Positions 1 to 5,772 of a DNA stretch of 7,321 nt are shown here, piece by piece. Under the pieces are notes generated by a model that saw nothing but the letters and a program-made list of their open reading frames with translations, was not told the DNA's origin and searched no databases. Made by a program: the position numbers and the translations under genes. The stretch is from CAZGYE01 sp964530165 (GTDB taxonomy: Bacteria > Planctomycetota > Planctomycetia > Planctomycetales > Planctomycetaceae): contig CAZGYE010000296.1 of NCBI GenBank assembly GCA_964530165.1, positions 1 to 7,321 on the forward strand, in the 5' to 3' direction. Position 1 is the first letter of the stretch. Every line of letters starts with the position of its first letter.

Positions 1-79
1 TCTGGGCTACCATTTCACGTCCCTCCGGGACTGAGAAAAGGCTTTCCAAACGCGCTCTCAGATTTCCCCCTTTTTCCTT
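1..79. other. Gene-free left edge with a small palindrome
   Basis: This segment lies downstream of the minus-strand gene ending at 80. It holds a short perfect inverted repeat, GTCCC-TCC-GGGAC, at 19-31. The 5-bp stem with a 3-base loop has no T-rich tail on either strand, so it is a poor intrinsic terminator. It may be part of a longer repeat that continues outside the window. A pyrimidine-rich run (about 61-82, plus strand) overlaps the end of the gene. No coding potential is convincing here. Confidence 0.3.
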
Positions 80-772
80 TCAACTGTTTCCTTGTCTCGT
101 CCGGAGTCCTTTGGGTGGAGACAGTATTTCGTTGAGCAGAATCGCTTGGCGAACGCCGGCTGGATCGCGCAGCAGGCTGACCAATTTGTGCGCTTGCCCC
201 GGCGCTGCCCGCGGCAAGTGCACCGCTGTGGTTCGGCGGGCCTCGCTGGGTGCTCCCAGGTGCTCCGCGACGCCCTCGTCGACCCGATCGTCCATGTAGT
301 CTTCCAAGTGTTCGAGGACGTCACGTTCCAGATGGTGCGTGCGGACGTCTTCGCCCAGATGTTCGGAACCGGGCGCCTCGCGTGCAGCGATATCCAATCC
401 GGGCGGAGTGTGCCGTCCGACGACCTCCGGTTGGAGGCGCGAAGGATGTCGCGGTCGCCTTTGCCGGGGCCGGTCGGCCTGGCGCGGGCGGCGTTCTTCC
501 TCGGGAACGATTTCGATCGGCGTCTCCTCCCGGCGCGCCTTGCCGGTGACTTGTCGCAGAAAGGCATCGATTTCGTTTTGCAGCCGCGCATCGCCCGGCC
601 CTCGGCGGGCCGGCCGAGGCGGCTGTCGCGGAGGTCCACCGGCGACCGGGCGTTGTTGCACGCCGCCGATCATTCGGAACAGCCAATTCACAAAGGCAAG
701 GGCCATCACGGCCACAAAAACCCACGTGTTGAAACCGGCTGCCAACACCAGGCCCAGCAGTGGAAATGTCAT
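80..772 (-). CDS. Membrane-anchored Pro/Arg-rich protein of unknown function, downstream of FloA
   Basis: I do not recognise a named family. The 230-residue product starts with one hydrophobic segment (about residues 5-33, rich in L, V, A and F), giving an N-terminal membrane anchor. A low-complexity Pro/Arg/Gly stretch follows (about 38-60), then a short probable helix (RLQNEIDAFLRQVTGKAR, 63-80), a long charged and probably disordered middle, and a conserved-looking C-terminal helix (about 195-223, containing RDPAGVRQAILLNEIL). I chose ATG at 772 because GGGGA lies 8 bases upstream. An in-frame GTG at 787 would add five residues but has only a weak ribosome site. The start is 34 bp after the floA stop, so the two are probably co-transcribed. 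Inference: the protein works at the membrane with FloA, as a partner or adaptor. The C-terminal helix is the best candidate interaction element. The reading frame is sound; the function is unknown. Confidence 0.82.
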   Translation of the reverse strand: MTFPLLGLVLAAGFNTWVFVAVMALAFVNWLFRMIGGVQQRPVAGGPPRQPPRPARRGPGDARLQNEIDAFLRQVTGKARREETPIEIVPEEERRPRQADRPRQRRPRHPSRLQPEVVGRHTPPGLDIAAREAPGSEHLGEDVRTHHLERDVLEHLEDYMDDRVDEGVAEHLGAPSEARRTTAVHLPRAAPGQAHKLVSLLRDPAGVRQAILLNEILSPPKGLRTRQGNS

Positions 773-806
773 GTCGCGATTCCCCACTCTCGTGCGAGAG
801 GAAACA

Positions 807-1862
807 TTATTGGCGCTCGGCCGAACCGCCCGTTGCGGGGCTATCGCCGGCGATTGCGGCGCGCATTTGGGTGTCGGCCTGAACGTTCTTCAATTCGTAG
901 TAATCCATCAGCCCGACTTTCGCGCTGCGGAACGAATCGGCAATGGCCTGCGGGACTTCGGCTTCGGCCAGGACGACTTTCGCGCGGTTCTCCTGGGTGT
1001 AAGCGACCATTTCCTGTTCGCGGGCCATTGCCTGGGCGCGTCGCTGCTCGGCTTTGGCCTGCGCGACCCGCATGTCGGCTTCCGCCTGGTCGGCTTGCAG
1101 GCGGGCGCCGATGTTCTCGCCGACGTCGATGTCGGCAATGTCGATCGAGACGATCTCGTAAGCCGTCTGAGCTTCCAACCCCTGATTCAACACCGTCTGC
1201 GAGATCTTGTCGGGATTTTCGAGCACGTCCTTGTACGACGCTGTGGAACCGATGGCCTGCACGATGCCCTGTCCCACACGGGCGATCACCGTCTCTTCGG
1301 TTGCTCCGCCGACGAGCTGTTTGATGTTGGTGCGGACCGTGACTCGGGCCCGTGCCTTCAGTTGAATGCCGTCGCCGGCGACGGCGTCGAGCGTCCCAGC
1401 TTTCTTCTTCGGATCGGGGCAGTCGATCACCTTGGGATACACACTGGTCCTGACGGCTTCGAGAAGGTCGCGGCCGGCCAGGTCGATGGCCTGCGCGTCC
1501 TGCCAGTCGAGATCGATTTTCGCCCGATGCGCGGCGACCAGGGCCTTGAGGACGTTCGGCACGCTGCCCCCTGCCAGATAGTGGGCTTCCAACGCGCGCG
1601 TGGTAAGAGGATACGTCTTCGTCAACCCGGCCTGCACGCCCATGATCTTGCAGCGCACGATGATCGACGGATTGACCTTTCGAAAACTCATCATCACTAG
1701 GTTAAGAAAACCGATGCCCGCGCGCGTCATCTTGCACTGAATCCACAGGCCGAAATAACGTGCAAACACAGCCAAAAAAACGATGAACGCCAGAACAACG
1801 AATGCACCGACAATCAAAACCGGGCCTCCGATGTCCGCGGCAAGAACGGGAATCTCGAACAT
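807..1862 (-). CDS. floA: Flotillin-like protein FloA (SPFH/YqfA family)
   Basis: FloA is a bacterial flotillin that oligomerises at the cytoplasmic membrane and organises functional membrane microdomains. The 351-residue product aligns from memory along its length with Bacillus subtilis FloA (331 aa). It has a hydrophobic segment at about 12-34 and a second weaker one at 47-58. The SPFH region contains the family signatures EAHYLAGGSV (92-101), AIDLAGRDLLEAV (125-137), RLVGGA-like QLVGGATEET (182-191) and ARVGQGIV (194-201). An Ala/Glu-rich coiled coil (about 255-302, DQAEAD, QAKAEQRRAQAMA, AEAEVP) precedes the C-terminal DYYELKNVQADTQMR block. Relative to the Bacillus protein there is a short lysine-containing insertion near 149-161. 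The start is at 1862, with GGAG about 11 bases upstream, a rather long spacing. It follows the nfeD-type gene on the same strand, the typical NfeD-FloA order, but the gap between them is unusually long (278 bp). Confidence 0.96.
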   Translation of the reverse strand: MFEIPVLAADIGGPVLIVGAFVVLAFIVFLAVFARYFGLWIQCKMTRAGIGFLNLVMMSFRKVNPSIIVRCKIMGVQAGLTKTYPLTTRALEAHYLAGGSVPNVLKALVAAHRAKIDLDWQDAQAIDLAGRDLLEAVRTSVYPKVIDCPDPKKKAGTLDAVAGDGIQLKARARVTVRTNIKQLVGGATEETVIARVGQGIVQAIGSTASYKDVLENPDKISQTVLNQGLEAQTAYEIVSIDIADIDVGENIGARLQADQAEADMRVAQAKAEQRRAQAMAREQEMVAYTQENRAKVVLAEAEVPQAIADSFRSAKVGLMDYYELKNVQADTQMRAAIAGDSPATGGSAERQ

Positions 1863-1906
1863 GGCAAGTTTGTCTCCACAGTGAATGTCGTGGTAAGAGG
1901 CGGATG

Positions 1907-1971
1907 ATTAGGAAACCCGGAAAACAGGAATCTCGGGAATCGTCTTTCTCCTGCCTTCCTGGCTTCCTAAT
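1907..1971. repeat. Imperfect inverted repeat of AGGAA-type units
   Basis: Two 23-base arms, 1907-1929 and 1949-1971, are inverted copies of each other with 19 of 23 positions matching, separated by 19 bases. Each arm is built of degenerate purine-rich units (TTAGGAA, CCGGAA, ACAGGAA on the plus strand in the left arm; the complement in the right arm). Related TTCCTCATTCCTGG units continue to about 1985. The segment could fold into a long imperfect hairpin in the nfeD-floA transcript. It resembles the dispersed AGGAA-rich repeats found between genes in some planctomycetes; that resemblance is from memory and untested. Confidence 0.6.
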
Positions 1972-2063
1972 TTCCTCATTCCTGGATTTGGCCAAACAGT
2001 TATGAAAAGTGTAAGAGATACGAGGCCGCTGAGACAACAAAACACTGAAGAACAGGGGCGTTT

Positions 2064-2112
2064 TACTCTGTGCCTCTGTCCCTTTGTCGCTCACTTGTGC
2101 TTGTGCCTTTCT
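2064..2112. repeat. Low-complexity degenerate tandem tract
   Basis: The plus strand reads as pyrimidine-rich variations of a short unit (ACTCTGTGCCTCTGTCCC, CTTTGTCGC, TCACTTGTGC, TTGTGCCTTT). On the minus strand, the sense strand of nfeD-floA, these are ACAAAGGG, ACAGAGGC and GCACAAG steps. The units are degenerate and their boundaries uncertain. Together with the inverted repeat at 1907-1971 it fills most of the 278-bp gap between nfeD and floA, in which I see no gene. Confidence 0.45.
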
Positions 2113-2140
2113 AGTTTCACACCTTTCCTTTTGGCTTGGT

Positions 2141-2737
2141 TTAACTTTGCGGAAGGTCAAAGTCAAGCCGCGATTCGTCACCCGCATTGGCTTGCCGACG
2201 CGGGCGGTCCTCTGCCGGCCCGGCTGATTCTGCTTGCTTCGAGGCCAGGCGAACGACGAGCCGGTTCCCCTTCACGGCGAGGACGTCCACCTCTTGTCCG
2301 GGGTCGATCAGCATGCCCTCGCTCTCGCAGTGTATCCGTTCTCCGTCGATCTGGACCAGCCCCCCCGGTGTCAGCAGCGTCAACGTCTTTCCGACCTTCC
2401 CGACCAATTGCGCGAGACGCGCTTCGTCGTCGGCATACGGGGTGACTTCGTCAAGACTGGGTCCTGAGAGCAGCACTTGGTGCCCGAACGAAGTTCGCGG
2501 GAGGAAGTACAGTGCCCCGACCACAACGGTGGGTATCAGGATCGCAACCGAAGCAACGTACGACCACCAAACAACCGAATTCGACGTCCCCCAGGCTTGC
2601 CAGGCAAACCAGACTGAACCCAGACAGCACACAATGGCCAGCACAAGAATCATTCCGCCCGAGGGAATGAAGAACTCTGCGCACAGCAACGCCAACGCGA
2701 CGGCAAGAAGCAGCAATGAAATGGTCGAGGAGTCCAT
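2141..2737 (-). CDS. nfeD: Short NfeD-type membrane protein with C-terminal OB-fold
   Basis: NfeD proteins are membrane proteins usually encoded beside a flotillin or stomatin gene. Their soluble OB-fold domain is thought to bind or support the SPFH partner. The 198-residue product has three probable membrane segments (about 5-23, 27-48 and 54-79). A linker follows, then the NfeD OB-fold at about 110-165 with typical features: LVGKVGKTLT, PGGLVQIDGER (124-134), the SEG turn (139-141) and VKGNRLVVRL (155-164). A charged tail, about 30 residues long, ends the protein. It lacks the N-terminal ClpP-like serine protease domain of long NfeD proteins, so it belongs to the short, non-protease group. 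ATG at 2737 is supported by GAGG four bases upstream. It is upstream of floA on the same strand. The family call is firm; a direct interaction with this FloA is inferred. Confidence 0.92.
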   Translation of the reverse strand: MDSSTISLLLLAVALALLCAEFFIPSGGMILVLAIVCCLGSVWFAWQAWGTSNSVVWWSYVASVAILIPTVVVGALYFLPRTSFGHQVLLSGPSLDEVTPYADDEARLAQLVGKVGKTLTLLTPGGLVQIDGERIHCESEGMLIDPGQEVDVLAVKGNRLVVRLASKQAESAGPAEDRPRRQANAGDESRLDFDLPQS

Positions 2738-2862
2738 ATTGCCTCAAGATCACTGGCAACACAGGAACTTGAACGGACGACCTCACGTCTGGAACGCCAC
2801 ACCTAAAGTTTAGCCGTCGCAGCCGAGTAAGCAATAGCACGGTTGGCGCCTGCACAACAGCA
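2738..2862 (-). promoter_or_regulatory. Probable promoter region of the nfeD-floA cluster
   Basis: The minus-strand genes starting at 2737 are preceded by a probable terminator (2863-2892), so their promoter should lie in this 125-bp stretch. Only weak matches are visible. One is TTGCTT, a 16-base spacer, then TAAACT, read on the minus strand, with the -10 hexamer near 2807-2812. That hexamer sits inside a small palindrome, CTAAA-G-TTTAG, at 2803-2813. None of these hexamers is strong, so the region rather than a precise site is reported. Confidence 0.25.
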
Positions 2863-2892
2863 AGCGAGCCACCGGGGGGCCGGTGGCTCGCT
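2863..2892 (-). terminator. Perfect 13-bp GC-rich hairpin, probable terminator of the peptidase gene
   Basis: The arms AGCGAGCCACCGG (2863-2875) and CCGGTGGCTCGCT (2880-2892) are perfect reverse complements around a GGGG loop (CCCC on the minus strand). The hairpin lies 49 bases past the end of the minus-strand peptidase gene at 2942. On that strand it is followed by TGCTGTTGTGC, a modest T-rich stretch. It separates the peptidase transcript from the nfeD-floA transcript. The stem is very stable, but the tail is not a clean U run, so Rho-independent termination is likely, not certain. It may also be a copy of a dispersed palindrome. Confidence 0.6.
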
Positions 2893-2941
2893 CTGGGAAG
2901 AACAGGAGTGCGATCGACGGGGAACTCGGGCATCCCACTCG

Positions 2942-4033
2942 TCAGGGAGAGAAGGAGCTCTTGGATGCGTTTCCGAGTCGTGTCGAGCCGCCGCCAATCC
3001 GACGTTGCGGGAAATCGGACCTGTTGGTGATACGGCCGGATCGAGAATCCGGTTCTCCCCTTGCAGTCTGCGTTTGGTCCTCGGGGTTCAAGCTCACCGA
3101 TGATTTCAGCGGGACCCAGCCGTCGTTCAAAGCTCGCCGCCAGCCTTCTTGCAGGCTTGCTTGGGGCATGCTGACTTTGTCCCCAGCGGTGACGGCGGGG
3201 CCGTCCGGATTCTGTGACCGGACAATCGACTCCGGCAAGGCGCGCCGATTCTCCGTCGAGCCTGCGGCGGCCAATTGTTGTCCCGCGGCCAGATCGGCTC
3301 GCGGACTACCGGCCATGATCCACGCGTTCCATTTCTTGTCCAACACCCCGACGTTGGACAGCCCGTAAAACTGTGCGACGGCGCGATCCCATCCGCGATA
3401 ATGTGCAGAGTTCAGAAATTTCAAGTACCGCGCCTTGCCGCCGCGTTGTACGAGATAATCGGCCAGCGAAAACCCTTCGGCATACAGTGTCAGGACGTTA
3501 TTTGCGTCGCGGGGGTAGTTCTTCATCGACAGCAGCGTTCGCAACGGGATTCTCCGCCGGTTCTCGATCACCTGCTCGAACAAAAGCTTCTGCCGGCGTT
3601 TTTCTGATTCATCTTCGGCCAGCGTGGCGGCTCCCTCGTCGGCCCATCGGGGCAACGGGCGGCGGAAGTGGCACGCGAAAATGGTATGGCTGACTTCGTG
3701 CGGCAGGACCGAGTCGAGAATGCGGTCCAGCGGCCCCTGAATTGTCATCCGCCAACCAAACACCTCTCCGCGGTCAAAAGCGAACGTTGTGGCGCCGCCG
3801 GCCCCGACACGACCGACCTTCACCCATACCCGGCACGGTCTGTACCAAGGCCGCAGCGACTGTCCCAACCATTCCTGGGCCAACTGGACACGGTACTGTT
3901 CCGCCGCAACCGCGACCTGGCGCGCGATCTCCGGCGTCGGCGCGTCGACGACAAAGTTGCGGGTGCGGTGTGTGGCGCCGACGGAGCTGAAGGCAGCCAA
4001 AGCCAGGACGAGTCTTGCCAGGCGAGCATCCAT
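2942..4033 (-). CDS. Secreted HExxH zinc metallopeptidase-like protein (peptidase MA-like)
   Basis: The 363-residue product begins with a likely signal peptide (MDARLARLVLALAAFSSVGA, probable cleavage after residue 20), so it should act outside the cytoplasmic membrane. The gluzincin zinc site is visible: H112-E113-V-S-H116, with a third ligand E133 in PRWADEGAATLAE, 16 residues after the second His. E113 would be the catalytic base. A downstream YAEGFSLADYLVQRGG block (184-199) and a FLNS...WDRAVAQFYG block match the layout of peptidase-MA-like proteins. Past about residue 240 the sequence is polar, Pro/Ser/Arg-rich and probably disordered. I placed the start at ATG 4033 because it opens directly on the signal peptide and AAGGAA lies about 10 bases upstream. 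An in-frame ATG at 4141 would add 36 Arg-rich residues that look non-coding. It stands alone, with no partner gene. Substrate unknown. Confidence 0.83.
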   Translation of the reverse strand: MDARLARLVLALAAFSSVGATHRTRNFVVDAPTPEIARQVAVAAEQYRVQLAQEWLGQSLRPWYRPCRVWVKVGRVGAGGATTFAFDRGEVFGWRMTIQGPLDRILDSVLPHEVSHTIFACHFRRPLPRWADEGAATLAEDESEKRRQKLLFEQVIENRRRIPLRTLLSMKNYPRDANNVLTLYAEGFSLADYLVQRGGKARYLKFLNSAHYRGWDRAVAQFYGLSNVGVLDKKWNAWIMAGSPRADLAAGQQLAAAGSTENRRALPESIVRSQNPDGPAVTAGDKVSMPQASLQEGWRRALNDGWVPLKSSVSLNPEDQTQTARGEPDSRSGRITNRSDFPQRRIGGGSTRLGNASKSSFSP

Positions 4034-4433
4034 GCTCTCGATGTTCCTTACTTGCTGTCTCGTGGTCCGCGATCGGCCGAGCGGCATGCGACCGTGACGC
4101 CGAGCAGTCGGTTCCAAAGAGTTGTCGGGCCGAAAGTGCAAAAGACAGTCCCATGCCGCCGAAAGACACGGTTTCTGGGTGAACGCAGCCCCTTTCGTCG
4201 CGCGTTAGTCATTGGCGTGCAGTCGCTTACGGAGATTTCTCTGGTTCAGATTTGCTGCTCGGCCCGCACAGAGCCTCCACAGGATGTGTTGTAAACTTTG
4301 CAATCGGCCCGTTCATCATTTCCCGGCGCGTGGGCCATGACGGGGCAAATCGGTATAATTGGTTTTGTGATGAGCGACGAGCGAGCTGCTCCGATTCGCC
4401 CACTGTTGAGGTCTCACTCCGGGGAAGTAAGAA
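4034..4433. other. Divergent 400-bp intergenic region, left part repeat-like
   Basis: The region separates the leftward peptidase gene from the rightward oxidoreductase gene and must carry promoters for both. The left portion (about 4043-4123) reads on the minus strand as NSLEPTARRH...SRTTRQQ in the peptidase frame. It has no hydrophobic or domain-like character, and such peptides are typical of dispersed intergenic repeats read through by gene callers. I see no convincing minus-strand promoter. The centre (4160-4340) shows no gene or RNA that I recognise. The right end holds the TATAAT box reported separately. Confidence 0.45.
4354..4359 (+). promoter_or_regulatory. TATAAT -10 box, probable promoter of the oxidoreductase-argG genes
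   Basis: A perfect consensus -10 hexamer lies 74 bases before the ATG at 4434, which would give a leader of about 65-70 nucleotides. No good -35 match sits 16-18 bases upstream (TGGGCC at 17), and there is no extended -10 TG. The promoter therefore rests on the -10 element and its position only. The leader carries a good ribosome site, GGGGA at 4421-4425, eight bases before the start codon. Confidence 0.45.
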
Positions 4434-5687
4434 ATGACGCCGCTGCGCTACGGGATCGTGGGAGGGGGATTTGTCACGGCATTTCATCTGCGCGCGTTGC
4501 GCCAGGTTCGCGGTGTGGAGGTCGCGGGTCTTGTGTCGCGGGACGCGGTCGAAGAATTGGCGGCCGAGGTTCGACGGCAAGACCTGGGTGAGTGCCGCGT
4601 CTTCAACAGCATCAGCGAGATGATCCCGCATGTGGACGTCGTCGCCGTCTTTTCGCCAAATTTCACACGAGTGGCAGTCGTCGAAGAGATCGTCGAGGCG
4701 GTCCAGGCTGGTGCGGAACTGAAAGGAGTGATTTGCGAAAAGCCGCTGGCTCGCAACCTTTCCGAGGCCCGTCGCCTGCTCGACTTGATTCGACAGGTCG
4801 ATCTGCCGACCGCCTATTTCGAAAACCAGTTGCACATGAACGCGGTGCAGTCTGCGTGGAGCCAACTCCAGCCGGTTGCCGAGGCGATGGGGCCGCCCGT
4901 TCTGAGCCGTTCCAGCGAGGAACATGCCGGGCCGCACGCTGCCTGGTTCTGGGATCCTGTGCAACAGGGAGGCGGCGTGATGAGCGACATGGGCTGTCAT
5001 TGCCTCGCCGTCGGCTGGTACGCACTGACACCGCCGGGTAAGCCGGTCACTTTTCTGGAACCGCAATCGGTCATGGCCGATCTGTCGTTGTTGAAGTGGG
5101 GGCAGCCCCGTTGGCGAAAGCAGCTTCAGCAGACTTATGGCGTCGACTACGAGAACACCCCCGCCGAGGACTTCGCGACCGGCATGGTGACCTACCGAAA
5201 TCCGGAATCCGGGCAGTTCAGCAAGAGCCAGTTCACGGTCTCCTGGATGTTCGACAAACAAGGGCTGCGACTGGCGTTGGACGGCATCGGCCCCGGTTAT
5301 GCGTTCGAGATGAACACGCTGCGCTCGCCGTTGGAGATCTTCATCGGCGATGCCGCCGCCTCGGGTCTGTCGAATACGGAATCGGCCCTCGAAAAGTCAC
5401 AGGCCAGTCGGGGGCTGTTGACTGTGCAACCCAACGAAGCGGACTTGCTCGGCTACACCGACGAGAACGCCGACGCCGTCAGCGCGTTTTCCCAGGGCCG
5501 AGCGCCGTTGCTCGACTGGCGGTACGGTTTGGAGATCGTCCGTCTGACCATGGCCGCGTACCTGTCGGCTGAGCGCCGTGCGTCGGTGGATCTCACCGAT
5601 GCCGGTACACGCGAGGAATTGGAAATGTATATTCCGTTAATCCAGCAGGGACGCGGCGCAGATGTGCTGGAATTGCCGGCAGAATGA
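4434..5687 (+). CDS. Gfo/Idh/MocA-family NAD(P)-dependent oxidoreductase
   Basis: The product is a 417-residue member of the glucose-fructose oxidoreductase / inositol dehydrogenase family, which oxidises or reduces sugars, polyols and related compounds with NAD(P). The N-terminal Rossmann fold is clear: a beta strand ending in GIVGGGF (7-13), VAVFSPNF (70-77) at the fourth strand, and the family's EKP motif at 102-104 (VICEKPLARNL). The C-terminal half opens near 130 and carries the GGGVMSDMGCHCL block (179-191), with the usual Asp (185) and His (189) of the catalytic site. There is no signal peptide or Tat motif, unlike many planctomycete members, so it should be cytoplasmic. Start ATG 4434 follows GGGGA by eight bases. 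It precedes argG by 85 bp on the same strand and may be co-transcribed. The specific substrate cannot be read from the sequence, and neighbouring argG gives no clue. Confidence 0.93.
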   Translation: MTPLRYGIVGGGFVTAFHLRALRQVRGVEVAGLVSRDAVEELAAEVRRQDLGECRVFNSISEMIPHVDVVAVFSPNFTRVAVVEEIVEAVQAGAELKGVICEKPLARNLSEARRLLDLIRQVDLPTAYFENQLHMNAVQSAWSQLQPVAEAMGPPVLSRSSEEHAGPHAAWFWDPVQQGGGVMSDMGCHCLAVGWYALTPPGKPVTFLEPQSVMADLSLLKWGQPRWRKQLQQTYGVDYENTPAEDFATGMVTYRNPESGQFSKSQFTVSWMFDKQGLRLALDGIGPGYAFEMNTLRSPLEIFIGDAAASGLSNTESALEKSQASRGLLTVQPNEADLLGYTDENADAVSAFSQGRAPLLDWRYGLEIVRLTMAAYLSAERRASVDLTDAGTREELEMYIPLIQQGRGADVLELPAE

Positions 5688-5718
5688 AGAATCACAGTAG
5701 TTCCAAATTTGGCCGTAG

Positions 5719-5738
5719 CTGAAGTCCCAAGACTTCAG
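5719..5738. repeat. Perfect 8-bp hairpin between the oxidoreductase gene and argG
   Basis: CTGAAGTC (5719-5726) and GACTTCAG (5731-5738) pair perfectly around a CCAA loop. No T-run follows on either strand, so it is unlikely to be an efficient intrinsic terminator. A 10-bp palindrome, CCAAATTTGG, lies just before it at 5703-5712. It could be a processing or stability element in a shared transcript, or a copy of a short dispersed palindrome. It ends 34 bases before the argG start codon. Confidence 0.5.
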
Positions 5739-5772
5739 AGACTTACCGTATCAACGTCAAGGAAACGAAAAC

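Noticed and set aside
92..1700. Long plus-strand open frames (92-1324 and 339-1700)
   Set aside because: They lie antisense to the hypothetical gene and floA. Their translations are Arg/Pro/Gly-rich without domains, while the minus strand encodes a clear FloA.
1600..1901. Repeated GTGGTAAGAGG at about 1600 and 1890
   Set aside because: Only about 11 bases are shared, one copy lies within floA coding sequence, and the flanks are unrelated, so chance is the simplest explanation.
1702..2187. Minus-strand frame through the nfeD-floA gap
   Set aside because: It overlaps floA in another frame, and its translation is the read-through of the low-complexity and AGGAA repeats.
4370..4591. Possible small gene starting at the ATG at 4370 just after the TATAAT box
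   Set aside because: It has no ribosome site, runs into the oxidoreductase gene in another frame and becomes Gly/Arg low complexity.
4227..5261. 344-codon minus-strand open frame
   Set aside because: It is antisense to the Gfo/Idh/MocA gene, which has full family motifs and a good ribosome site. The antisense translation shows no recognisable domain.
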